A stretch of DNA of 64,000 bases, from NCBI GenBank assembly GCA_903874275.1, contig CAIQRS010000146.1:1-64000 (forward strand). Direction: 5' to 3'. Position numbers and translations under genes: made by a program. The notes under the pieces were generated by a model. It worked only from the letters and a program-made list of their open reading frames with translations, did not search any database and was not told the DNA's origin. Source of the DNA: an uncultured Anaeromyxobacter sp. GTDB taxonomy: Bacteria > Myxococcota > Myxococcia > Myxococcales > Anaeromyxobacteraceae. This document shows, in pieces, positions 50,882 to 63,000 of the stretch. Every line of letters starts with the position of its first letter. Within the stretch, counting starts at the first letter, position 1.

Positions 50882-53800
50882 ATGAACACGACGAAGACGA
50901 AGCACAGGTCCGCCACCCTCGCGCTCTGGGGCGCCCTGGCCCTCGCGGCCGCCGGCTGCAGCCAGGCCCCCGCGTCGAACGCGGGCACCGCCCGGTTCGC
51001 CCTCTCGTCGGCGCTGCTCGCGCCCGGGATCACGGAGGTCATCGTCACGGTGGGGCCGGGAGGCGGAACGCCCTTCACCCCCTTCTCGATCAACCTGAGC
51101 AACGTCCAGGGCACCTGGAGCGGGTTCATCACCGGCATCCCCGCCGGTTCCCAGCGCAGCTTCGACGTGGTCGCCAACGATGCCGCCCACGTCACGCTCC
51201 AGTCGGGCTCGGCCCGGGCCGACGTGGTGGCAGGGCAGTCGGCCATGGTGGTCGTGAACCTGGGCAGCGCGGTTCCCTCCGACCCCTTCGCCAACAAGGC
51301 GCCGGTGATCGACTACCTCTCGGCCTCGCAGACCAACGTCCTCCCGGGCGGGACGGTGCGCCTGGCGATCTCCGCGCACGATCCGGATCTGGACCCGGTG
51401 ACGATCCTCTGGTCGGCGGCGTGCGGGACCATCGACGCCCCGGCCAGCACGGTGGTGACCTGGACGGCGCCGGCAACCCCGCCGCCCCCGCCGGGTCAGT
51501 GCCCGATCACGGCCAAGGCCAGCGACAACCGCGGGGCCTCGGTCTCGATCTACCTGGCGCTCGACGTCGCGCTGGCCAGCACCGGCGACGTCCTCGTCGA
51601 GGTCAAGGACGGTGGCAACGCCTCCCCGGTCATCACCCGCGTGGTCGCGGACGTCCGCTACCGGTCCCCGGTGGAGGGCAACCTCACGGCCGAGGCCACC
51701 GACGCGAACGGCGACCCGCTCACCTACGCCTGGACGTCGAACTGCCCGAGCGTGAGCTTCGCCACGCCGGCGGCGGGCAGCACCACCTTCGGCAACTCCG
51801 ACGGGTCGAGGAGCTGCGTCGTCACGGTCACCGTGGCCGACGGCAAGGGTGGCCGGGTGACGGGCGACGTCACGCTGCCGCCGAACATCCTGTTCAACCT
51901 GGCCCCGGTCATCACCCGCACGGTCCAGCCCAGCGTCGATCTGGCCGACCCCCGCCTGGCCCAGCCGGTGAACGCCGGCGACGCCGTCCTGCTGTCGGTC
52001 GAGGCCAAGGACCCGGAGAACCTGGGGCTCTCCTTCACCTGGACCACCAACGCCGGCACGCTCGACGGACAGATCGACGTGATGACCTCGCCGGGCAAGA
52101 GCGTGATCGTCTTCCACGTGGGCGCAATCCTTCCCGCCGACGCGAAGGTCACCGTCACGGTGAGGGACGTCGGGAACGAGACCGCCACCCACGACTTCAA
52201 CTTCAAGGCCTCCGCGGGCACGGGCCCCTGCGCCAGCCAGCCGAACGGCACGACCTGCGACGACGGCAACCCCTGCACCACCACGTCGTCCTGCCAGGGC
52301 GGGATCTGCGTGGGAGGAACGCCGGTGACCTGCCCCGCGCCTGCCGCCTGCAAGCAGGCCGGGATCTGCCAGACCTCCGGCGCGGGAGCCGGGACCTGCG
52401 CCTACGCCGACGCCCCCCCCGGCACCACCTGTGACGACGGACGCGCCTGCACCTCTCCCGACACCTGCGCCGCCGGCGTGTGCATGTCGGGCGCCTCGAC
52501 CTGCGCCGCAACCGAGACGTGCAACGCGGCCGGGGCGTGCGTTCCCGGGGCCTGCGTCCCGGCCTGCACCGGCAAGGTCTGCGGCCCCGACGGCTGCGGT
52601 GGGACGTGCGGAACGTGCACGGCGGGGACCTGCAACGACGCGACCGGCCAGTGCGTCACCGCGGCGACCCGCGTCGTCCCGCAGCGGGTCCACGCGCTCC
52701 GCCTGACGCCCCCGGCGGGCCTGGCCGTCGACGCGACCGGAGCGACCTTCGTCGTCGGGAACATCTCCGTCATCACCGACGTGGACTTCCAGACGAAGCC
52801 GCCTCCGGCTCTCCCCATCAACCTCAAGTCCCAGGGCGGGTCGGACGCCTTCGTGGCGAAGTACGACGCGGCTGGCGACATCGTCTGGGCATTCACCGTG
52901 CAGGACAACAACGCCACCGCCATCACCGACCAGTTCGCCACGCTCGTGTCGGTCAACCAGGCCGGGACGGTCGGGCTCATCGGCAAGTTCTCCGGCACGG
53001 TCACCTTCGGCGCGACCTCCGCGGGCGGAGCCAACCCGCTCCCCTACATCGCGGGGGTCGATGGAGCGACCGGCACTCGCCTCTGGGTGAATGGCTACGA
53101 CCTCGGCTCGAACGGCCTCTTCCAGTCGGTCTCGGCCAACCCAGGCCAGGCCCTGAACCGCTTCGCGGCCTGCGGCTTCGCCGACGCCGCGGCGACCGGT
53201 CTCGACCCCGCCGCCGTGTACGGCGGCATCCAGGACGCGGTCATCGGCGCCTGGTCCAGCACGGGTGCGAAGCTGTGGGGCAGGCAGATCGGCGGCGCGG
53301 CCGGCAGCAACGCCAACGAGAACTGCGCCGCGGTGGCCATCGACGGCAACGGCGACGTCATCGCAACCGGCCAGTTCGACGGCGCCACCATCGACCTGGG
53401 TGGCGGGTTCGTGCTGACCGGCCCCGGGATCTCCACGCGGAAGTTCATGTGGATCGCCAGGTTCAACGGGGCGACGGGCGCAACCCTCGCCGCGGCCTCC
53501 TTCAACGGAACCACCGGCAACGCCGTCCCGCGCAGCCTGTCCGTTGACCCGACCGGACGCATCGCGGTGGGCGGGTCGTTCTCGGGCAACCTGACCATCG
53601 GCGCGGCGATGGTCTCCACCGGCTCCGAGGACGGCTTCGTGGCCCTCCTCGGGAGCACCTTCGCCCCGGCCTGGAACGCGGTGCGACTCGGTGGCACGGT
53701 GCTCGACCTCGTCCGGAGCGTGGCCACGACCTCGGCCGGGGACATCGTCGCGCTGGGGAACTTCGGCGCCTCGAGCGCCGCCTTCCGCAACGCGAACGGG

Positions 53801-54073
53801 GGCTCCGACACCAATGGAGGGGCCTCGCTCGTGTCCACGGGCGGCGCCGACATCTTCGTCGTCAAGTTCAACGGAGCGACCGGCTCCACGGACGGCGCCA
53901 CGGGCTACGGCAACGCGGGGACCCAGAGCGGCGACGTGGTCTCCGTGAACCGCTTCGGGGCCGACCAGGTCCGGTTCACGGGAACCTCTCCGGCCACGAT
54001 CAGCTTCGGGGGTCCGATCTTCACGGCGGCGGGTCCGAGCGACGCGGCCCTGGTGTTCGCCACCATCCAATGA
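50882..54073 (+). CDS. Giant Cys-rich lipoprotein with beta-propeller-like repeats (paralogue)
   Basis: 1063 aa; lipobox AAAGC (Cys26). Same plan as the 44650 protein: shared N-terminal module (WSGFITGIPAGSQRSFDVVA), PKD-like domains (~130-430), a shorter Cys-rich zone (~440-590: CDDGNPCTTTSSCQGGIC, CTGKVCGPDGCGGTCGTC), then ~460 residues of propeller repeats nearly collinear with the paralogue. Weak Shine-Dalgarno. Its stop overlaps the start of the exoprotein gene (ATGA), which strongly suggests the two products act together. Confidence 0.8.
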   Translation: MNTTKTKHRSATLALWGALALAAAGCSQAPASNAGTARFALSSALLAPGITEVIVTVGPGGGTPFTPFSINLSNVQGTWSGFITGIPAGSQRSFDVVANDAAHVTLQSGSARADVVAGQSAMVVVNLGSAVPSDPFANKAPVIDYLSASQTNVLPGGTVRLAISAHDPDLDPVTILWSAACGTIDAPASTVVTWTAPATPPPPPGQCPITAKASDNRGASVSIYLALDVALASTGDVLVEVKDGGNASPVITRVVADVRYRSPVEGNLTAEATDANGDPLTYAWTSNCPSVSFATPAAGSTTFGNSDGSRSCVVTVTVADGKGGRVTGDVTLPPNILFNLAPVITRTVQPSVDLADPRLAQPVNAGDAVLLSVEAKDPENLGLSFTWTTNAGTLDGQIDVMTSPGKSVIVFHVGAILPADAKVTVTVRDVGNETATHDFNFKASAGTGPCASQPNGTTCDDGNPCTTTSSCQGGICVGGTPVTCPAPAACKQAGICQTSGAGAGTCAYADAPPGTTCDDGRACTSPDTCAAGVCMSGASTCAATETCNAAGACVPGACVPACTGKVCGPDGCGGTCGTCTAGTCNDATGQCVTAATRVVPQRVHALRLTPPAGLAVDATGATFVVGNISVITDVDFQTKPPPALPINLKSQGGSDAFVAKYDAAGDIVWAFTVQDNNATAITDQFATLVSVNQAGTVGLIGKFSGTVTFGATSAGGANPLPYIAGVDGATGTRLWVNGYDLGSNGLFQSVSANPGQALNRFAACGFADAAATGLDPAAVYGGIQDAVIGAWSSTGAKLWGRQIGGAAGSNANENCAAVAIDGNGDVIATGQFDGATIDLGGGFVLTGPGISTRKFMWIARFNGATGATLAAASFNGTTGNAVPRSLSVDPTGRIAVGGSFSGNLTIGAAMVSTGSEDGFVALLGSTFAPAWNAVRLGGTVLDLVRSVATTSAGDIVALGNFGASSAAFRNANGGSDTNGGASLVSTGGADIFVVKFNGATGSTDGATGYGNAGTQSGDVVSVNRFGADQVRFTGTSPATISFGGPIFTAAGPSDAALVFATIQ

Positions 54074-57000
54074 CGAGGCGAGGCGGGCTGCTGTCCTGGT
54101 TCGGCGGGAGCAAGGCCGCCGCGTTCGTGGCGCTCCTCGCCTTTGGCGAGAACGCGGCTGCAGGCAACATCCTGCGCAAGGCCGCCCCCGCCTCGTCGCC
54201 TGCCCAGGCGGCTGCGGCGGCGGCCAACCAGGCGGCGGCCGCGCAGGGCGCTGCGGCGGCGCGCCAGGTCGAGATCCCGCTCCGGCAGGCGCTCGACGCC
54301 ATCCGATCGTTCCAGGCCGGCCAGGAAGCGGCGCGGGCGGCCGCGGCCGCAGCGCCGGTGACGATCCCAAACGGCCTGGGCCTGGACGGGCTCGACCCGG
54401 AGGTTGGCGGGACCTGGTCCGACGCGGGGCAGCCGGCCCAGGCCACGAGGGGTGGGCGCACCGAGGTTGCCATCACGCAGACCGCGCCCCGGGCGATCCT
54501 GACCTGGAAGACCTTCAACGTCGGGCGCGAGACCGATCTGGTCTTCGACCAGAGCGCGGGCGGCAAGGACGCGAGCGGGTGGGTGGCGCTCAACCGGGTG
54601 CTCGACCCGCTTGCCAGGCCGAGCACGATCCTCGGGAGCATCAAGGCCCAGGGGCAGGTCTACGTGCTCAACCGGAACGGCATCCTCTTCGGGGGGACGT
54701 CCCAGGTGAACGTGGGATCGTTCCTCGCGTCCGGGCTCGAGATCGCCGGGGCGACGGAGACGGCCGCGAACCAGCGGTTCAAGGAGAGCGCACTGGCGGG
54801 TCTCTCGTTCGAGCGCCCGGCCTGGGGGCCCGCAGCCACGGGCGACCTGGCGCACGCGGTGGTCACCGAACCCGGGGCCACGATCGCCGCGGCCCCGGGG
54901 GGGCGCATCGTGCTCCTCGGCGGGAGCGTCCGGAACGGCGGGTCGCTGGAGTCGCCGGAGGGGCAGGTCTTCCTGGCCGCGGGAAAGCAGATCCAGCTCC
55001 TCGCGCCGACCCCGTCGGAACTCGGAACCGTTCGCGGCCTCGCCCCCCCGGACGATGCCGTGACCGTCGAGTCCGGTGGTGAGGGGGTGGTGCAGAGGTT
55101 CCGATCGCCCATCGTGGAGGCCGACGGCCCCGTGGAGAACACCGGGATCGTCTCGGCGCGCCGTGGGAACGTCACGATGCTGGGGAGCGCGACGCGGCAG
55201 GATGGCCTCGCCACCGCCACCACGGGCGCGGAGGCCGAGGGGTCGATCTACCTCGGAGAGGTCGGGCGCCCGACCTCCCTCGGGAAGGGAAGCGTCACGC
55301 AGGTGCTGCCCGAGCTGGACGAGACCGCCAGGCTGCTCGGCGCCGGAGAGACCTACCGGCAGTCGAGGGTCCGGGTGGCCGGAAACCAGATCGAGGTGGG
55401 GGAGGGCGCCACCATCTACGCGCCCGCGGGCGACGTCTCGCTCCGGGCGTACATGACGGCCGACAGGCCCACCAAGCCGGATCCTTCCGTGCTGGAGCTC
55501 GACGAGACCCGCGTTTACGTCGCGCCCGGCGCCCGCATCGACGTCTCCGGCCTGCGCGCCGTGGAGGTCGCGATGGAGCAGAACTCCATCAAGGCCGAGC
55601 TGCGCGCCAACGAGCTGAGGGACAATCCGCTCCTGCGAGACGGGCCGCTCCGCAGCCGGTCCGTCTATTTCGACGCGCGCCTTGCCGGGAAGGTCCGGGA
55701 CGGGTCCGGCGTGGCCGACCTCTCCGGCTACTACGACCTGGTGGAGCACAAGGTCGCCGAGTTCATGACCTCCGGCGGATCGGTGACCGCGAACGCGAAC
55801 TGGATCGTCACGCGGGCGGGCTCGATCATCGACCTGTCGGGCGGAAGCCTGCTCTACCAGCCGGGCATCGTCCGTCGCACCGTCCTCGTCACCGACACCG
55901 GCGCGAGGGTTCCCATCGAGGAGGCCACGAAGGGGGTCCGTTACGTCGGAACCGACGAGGACTTCGTGCTCGCCCATCCCCGCTGGGGGGTCACCGACAC
56001 CTTCACGAAGGGGCTGAGCCGTCCCGGGCCAGCATTCGAGCAGGGCTATGTCCAGGGCGGCTCCGCCGGGACGCTCAGCCTAGGCGTCGAGCAGACGGTC
56101 TGGAATTCGCGCGAGCGCATGGGTGCGTCGGGCGGGAGCCAGGAGATGCCGCCGAACCCGTCCGCCACGGCGGCCGTCCGGATCCTCGACGGTTCGGTGA
56201 CGGCGGAGACCGTGATCGGCCCGAAGCAGCGCGAGGCCAACACCGGCACCACCGACCCGACCCGGGTCTGGCGCGAGAGGCCCAGGGGTGGGTCGCTCGC
56301 GCTCACCGGGTCGGGGGACGTGTCGATCGATCACGTGGGCCCGCTGCTCCCGCCCGACTTCGGGCCGGGGAGCGCGGTCGATCCGTCGACCTATTTCGTC
56401 CACGTCCTGCCCGCGATCTGGTTCGACGGCCACGGTCTCGCGTCGCTGTCGATCACGAGCGGATACGACTCGAACGAGAACACGAGCTTCACGGGCACCT
56501 TGAACCGCGCCCCCGGCGGCCACCTCGTCGTGCGCGAGGGGGTCGTGGCCGACTTCGGCGACTCCGGAGTGTTCTCCTGGGGCGGAAAGTCCGCGTGGAT
56601 CGACGGCGTGCTCCGCGCCCCCGGTGGGAGGATCGGCCTCTCGGCCCTGGACCGTGGAGCTCCGGGGGAGCCCCCGTCGTCGGTCCGGCTCGGACCGACG
56701 GGTGCCATCGACGTGGCCGGGCGCTTCACCAACGACTCGCAGGACGGCCTGAACGGACCGATCGCGCCGTTCAGGGGAGGCAGCGTGTCCCTGGCTGCCC
56801 AGGCCATCACGCTGGAGCCGGGCTCGAGGATCGACGCGTCGGGCGGTGGCCGGCTGAACGCGGCCGGCACGAAGCTGACCCCGGGAGACGGGGGCTCCAT
56901 CACGCTCGACGTGGCGCGCCTGCCGAAGCCGACGGGGATCCAGCCCGGGGAGGTTCCGCCCGCTCCCACGGAGGGCACGCTCGTGCTTGGGGGAGAGCTC

Positions 57001-60000
57001 GACGGGCACGCCCCGGGAAAGGGCGGTGGACTCACCATCCGCACGGGGCGCGCCGTCTCCATCGGGGAGGAGCCCCCCGCCGATGCGGGGGGAGGCGTCC
57101 ATTTCGACTCCGGCTTCTTCACGAGAGGAGGCTTCTCCGCGTTCACGATCGTCGGCGAAGGGGGGGTGACGGTGACCGGGGAGTTGCGGCCGACCGTCGA
57201 GAGCTTCTCCGCCAGCGGAATGGCGGAGCTCTCGACAGGGACCCGGCTGTCGGACGTCGCCTCCCGCGTACGGATCCTCGACCCGGACCGGCGGGGCCTG
57301 CCGATGTCGCTCACGCTCTCCACCGGGGGCACCGCCTACGGCGCCACCAGCCCCTCGGTCGAGGTCGCGGCCGGCGGGGCCATCCGGATGGACCCGGGCT
57401 CCACGGTGACCCTGAGTTCCACCGACGCCGTGAAGATCGACGGCGTGATCGAGGCAAGGGGCGGGGCGGTGAACCTGTTCGCCAGCGCCCAGGGCGATCG
57501 CGGCGTCGTCCTGGGGAGCGAGGCCCGGGTCCTCGTCCATGGGTACGGGAAGAGCACGATCGAGGCGGGCGCTGTGGTCCGGAGCATCGTGCCGGGAGGC
57601 AGCGTCGTCATCGGGGGGGGGAGCGGCGATGCCCCGACGAAGAGCGTCGCGGTCGCCTCGGGCGCCGTGATCGACGCCTCCGGCGTCTCCGGCCCGGTCG
57701 ATCTTCCCACCGCGGATGGCTCGGTTGCGGGCGGGAGCCGCTACCTCGAGGTCGCGGTCCAGGGCGACGGGGGATCGATCTCGATCTCGGCGCAGCAGGG
57801 GAGCGTGGCGGGGGACCTCCGGCTGGGACGCGGGGGCGACCAGGGGTCGCCGCCCGTGGCGCAGGGGCGAGGAGGGACGCTGCTCGCGGCCAACACGAGC
57901 GGGAAGATCATCGTGAGCGCATCGGCGCTGGCCGCGGAGGACGGCGCCGGGGTCCTGCGCCTGATCGCCGGGACCCTCAACGGCTCGGGGACCGACGATC
58001 TCACCTTGCGGACGTCACCAGCCAGCATCGGCGGCTCCTTCGGTCCGGAGAGCGCCATCCTCTTCGACGGCGACGTCTCGCTCACGGCGGCCCGCTCCCT
58101 GACGCTCGAGTCGCCCATCCTGGGCATCGTTCCGGGTAGGCCCGCGACCGCGGTGAAGCTCGCCTCCCCCTACGTCGCATTCCTGGGGGGGCCCTCCACC
58201 GGTCCGAAGTCGGCAGCGGCGGCGGGCCTCACTGCGGACCTGCTCGTGGAGGCGGACGTCATCGACGTCGCGAGGACCGTGGTCCTCGGCGCGGTGACCG
58301 GTTCGGCCCAGGCCTTCGGCGGCTTCTCGACGGCGCGCCTGCACGCGCTGGGTGACATCCGCCTCTCCGATCACGACCCGGCCGGAAGGGACGCGGGCAG
58401 GGAGAGCCAGAACCCTGGCCTGCTCACCGCCGGGGACCTCGAGCTCCGGGCGGGACAGGTGTACGTGGCCTCCCGCGGCCACCTGCCGGCGCTGGCGCAG
58501 ATCGAGCGGCCCGACGCGCACCCGGGCTTCCTCGTCGCCTCGCCGACCCGCATCACCATCGAGCACACGGGCGGGAACGGAGGGAACTCCCCGCCGCTCT
58601 CCTTCGGGGAGCGGCTCACGCTGCGCGCTCCGGTCATCGAGCAGGGGGGCGTCCTGCGTGCACCGGGCGGCCAGCTCCGGCTCGAGGCCCGGGACGAAGC
58701 CGGAAACCCCACCGGATCGGTGACGCTCCTGCCGGGGAGCGTGACCTCGGTGTCGCTCGCCGGGGCCGACGGAACCGGCCTCGTGGTGCCCTTCGGGTCC
58801 GTCCAGACCGACGGGACCTTCTTCGGCTATCACCAGCCCGGCCAGTCTCCGACGCTCGCCGTCCGACTCGACGGGGCGCAGGTCGCCGTGGAGAAGGGCT
58901 CGACGATCGACGTCTCGGGAGGCGGCGACCTGCAGGGATACGTCTTCGTCCCGGGCAACGGCGGCTCGAGCGACGTCCTCGGATACACCACGGATGGGAA
59001 GGGGAACCTCATCGGCGCTCCGGCCCTCGGGAAGGATCTGGCCGCGCCGTTCGCGGTGCTGCCGGGGCGGGCGGAGTTCTTCACCCGCGACCCGAACCTC
59101 GCCCGCGGGCTCGCGCCCGCGCCCATCGGCCCGGTCGACGGTCTGCGCGACCCGCGCCTGACGGTGGGAGACCAGGTGTGGCTCCAGGGCGTGCCGGGGC
59201 TTGCCGACGGAGCCTACACGCTGCTCCCCGCCCACTACGCGCTCCTGCCGGGCGGCCTGCTCGTGCAGCCTCTCGGGGGCTCGCTCGCCGCCGCGCCGAA
59301 AGCACACGTTCGCCCCGACGGGGCGGCGGTCGTCGCAGGCTACCGCCTCGTGGGGGGCGAGCGCCGGGACGCCGGGTACGGCAGCTTCGCCGTCATGACG
59401 GGCAAGGTGTTCGGGGCCTATTCCCAGATCGACACCGCCTCGTTCGACGCCTATGCTCGGCGGAACGCGGAGCAATCGGACGTCTTCGTCCGCACCATGA
59501 ACGACGCGGGGACCGTGGCCCTGGCGGCCACGGAGGGGCTCGTCCTCCAGGGAAACGCCCGCTTCGGCGCCGGGCCGGAAGGGCGTCCCGGCAGCCTCGA
59601 GGTGGCGTCCGCGCGGATCGCGGTCGTCGGGGAACAGGGCGGGGGGAAGTACCCCGACCACGTGGTGCTCGAAGCCGCCGCCCTCGAGGCCCTGGGCGCC
59701 GGGAGCATCCTGCTCGGAGGCACCCGCTCGGCGTCACAGGACACGAGCCAGCAGGGCACCACCCTGAAGGTCGCGGCGAGCGAGGTGGTGGTGGATACCG
59801 CGGGCGAGGTCTGGCGGAGCCCGGAGGTCATCCTGGCGGCCTCCGGAGCGGTGAAGGTGTTGAGCGGATCGGCCATCCGCGCGGAGGGTGCGGCCTCCGG
59901 CGACGGCAGGGCGATCCGGATCGACGGCGACGGCGCCCTGCTGCGCGTCTCGACCGGCGACCGGATCGGGATCGCGCGATCCGGGACGAGTGCCGTCACG

Positions 60001-63000
60001 GGCGACCTCTCCGTCGAGGACGCGATCCTGGCTGCGAGCGGGTCGGTCTCCCTCGAGGCGGCCCGGGCGGTGACCCTCTCGCCCGGTGTGGACCTCTCGG
60101 CGGGCAAGCTCGATCTCGCCTCGACGCAGGTCCACCTCGGAGACGCGCCGGGGGGGGTGACAGGAACGGTGCTCCGCAAGGAGCTCGTCGAGCGGCTTTC
60201 CGCGTCGTCCGACCTGAGCATCCGAGGGCTGGAGGCGATCCGGATCCACGGCGACCTCGCGCTGGGAAGCCGGTCGAGCGGTTCGGGAAGCGTGCTCTCG
60301 CTCGACACCCCGCTGCTCCAGGGCGAGGGAGGAGCCAGCGCGCGGATCGCCGGCTCGGAGTTCACGCTCCGCAACAGTGGCGCGCCCTGGACGGGTGGCG
60401 CCGCCTCGAGCGGCACGGGAGCCCTCACGCTGGACGTCGCCACGCTCGCCCTCGGGCCCGGGAAGGTGCAGGTCGCGGGCTTCGAGGGGCTGACCGGCAG
60501 GGCCGGGACCACGGTGGCCAGGGGAACCGGGGCGCTTGCCGTCGCGGGCGGAATCGGGACCGCCGTGCGGTCGTTCGAGACGGGCGGGGTCGAGGCAGCC
60601 TCCGGCACCCGCTACGACGTGCTCGCCGACGGCGGCCTCTTCCTGGGACGCGACGCATCGGCCGGAGGAACGCACGCAGCCACGTCACTCGGCGGCCACG
60701 TGTCGGTGCAGGGGACGACCGTCCTCCTCGACACCGCGGTGGTGCTGCCGGCGGGGACGTTCGAGGCTCGCGCGACCGGCGGCTCGCTCACCCTCGGACC
60801 CCACGCAAGCGTCGACGTGAGCGGACGGGCGGTGGATTTCGAGGACCTGGTCAAGTTCGCGCCCGGCGGCGCGATTCGCCTCGCGGCGACGGGAGACCTT
60901 TCCATCCAGGCTGGCGCCGTGACCGACGTCTCGGGCTCTTCCCGCGGTGGCGACGCTGGAGGCATCGAGATCGGCGCCGGGCGCCAGGCCACCCTGGAGG
61001 GCGAGCTTCGCGGCAAGGCCGAGGCAGGGCACCGGGGGGCGGCCTTCGCGCTGGATGCAGGCGGCCTGACGAGCTTCACCACCCTGAACCAGGGGCTCGA
61101 GCAGGGGGGCTTCACCGAGTCCCGCCAGATCCGGGCTCGCGACCCGGGCCAGGAGATCCGGCTCGGCCAGGAGGAGCGGATCTCGGCGCACGACGTGACG
61201 CTGCGCTCCGACGCGGGCAAGGTCGTCGTGGCGGGAACGATCGGACTGGCGGGCGATGCCTCCCACGCGTCGGGCGGCCGGATCGAGATCTCGGGCGGGG
61301 CGGGTGTCGACGTCGCGGCCACGGCCAGCGTGAACGCGCGAGCGGCTGCTGCGGACGCCGACGGGTTCGTGCCGGCGAGTGGGCGGGTGCTCATCGCGAC
61401 CACGGACGGACAGGTGGCCGTGAACGGCGCGACCGTGGACGTGTCCGGTGGGCGAGAGGGCGGGTCCATCACGGTACGGGCCCCTCGGACGGCGGACGGG
61501 ATCGCCGTGAGCTCCCTCGAAGGACAGTTCCTCGCCCCGAACAAGGTCGTCCAGGGGCTCGCGACGTCCGATACCGCGGTGGTCGACGGGACCTGGTTCA
61601 CGGCCCGGATGGACGAGGCGACGGCGTGGCTCGCCGCGGCGAAGGCCAGCCACCCTCAGGGCATCGGCGGCTTCGAGCTCGCCCCGGCCATCGTGGCGAG
61701 GAGCGAGGGCGCGATGTTGGTCCTCGGAGACCTCTCGCTGGCCCGCCCAGAAGGCTCCGGAGGCGCCACGCCGGGTGGTCCGGGATACCTCGGGTTCGTC
61801 TCGAGGGGCGACATCGACTTCGGGGCCGTCGTGAGCGATGGCTTCGGAGGCGCGAGCCGGGGCGCGGCGCTGCTCTCCGGCCGCTCGTCCAGCCTGTCCG
61901 TCGAGACCGACCAGGGCCTGATCCTCCGCCGCGGCGCCATCCTCCGGACCGGGACCGGAGACATCGCCATCCGCGCCGGAGGCGACGTGACCTTCGAGGC
62001 CGGGACGTTCGACGTCCCGGCGGCGGTGATCTACACGGCCGGCGCGCGAACCCCCTGGGCCGCCGGGTTCGTGAACCAGAGCGTCCCGTCCGCGGCGGTG
62101 CTCGGTGAGTTCGCCACCGGGGGAGGAAACGTCGATCTCCATGCGGGCGGCGACGTCACCGCCCCCCTCGCGACGCAGACCACCTCGGCCTGGCTCTTCC
62201 GCTACGGGAGCACCGACTGGCAGGGAAGCGTCGCCGCGTCGCCGGTGCTGCAGCAGACGAACTGGTCCGTCGTCCACAAGAACTTCGAGCAGGGGGTGGG
62301 CGCGCTGGGCGGCGGAGACGTTCGCGTGCAGGCCGGAGGCGACGTCACCCGGCTCCAGGTGGCCATCCCCACGACCGGGCAGCTCACCACGCCGGTGGGT
62401 GAGATCCCGGCGGCCGATGACCTCGTGGTGCGGGGCGGCGGCGACCTCCTGCTCTCGGCCGGCGGCGACCTCCGGGGAGGCCTCTTCGTGCTCGGGCGCG
62501 GGCACGGCGAGCTTCGCGCCGGGGGGAACGTCATGGCCGATCCCGAGGCCATGGGGCGGATCCGCTCCAGCTGGTCGGCCCAGGCCACGCTTGGCGACCG
62601 GACCGTCGGCACGCTCGTCGGTCTCGGCGACGCCACGGTCAGGATCACCGCGGGTGCGAGCGCCAGCGTCGAGGGAGCGTTCGATCCCATGCGGCAAGGG
62701 CAGATCGGGGAGAACCTCCAGGCCCAGTCCGGGACGGCCTTCGTCGGGTACGGCGAGCGGACGGCCCTCGACGTCGTCGCCCTCGGCGGAAAGGTCGCCT
62801 ACCTCCACGACCCGTGGGCCTCGGTCGATCTCGCGCAATCGGCCACGACCCCGCTCGCCTATCGGCTGAAGATGACCGGCAGCGCAGGACTGAACTTCCT
62901 GTTCGGCTATGCCCCTCCCACGCTCCGGCTCGCGTCGTTCACCTCCGACGCCACCATCGAGAGCAGCCTGGCCACGCCCGCCGAGCTTCGCCTGGAGTCG

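Noticed and set aside
50807-54370. 1187-aa minus-strand ORF
   Set aside because: Antisense shadow of the second lipoprotein; it even crosses the TpsA start.
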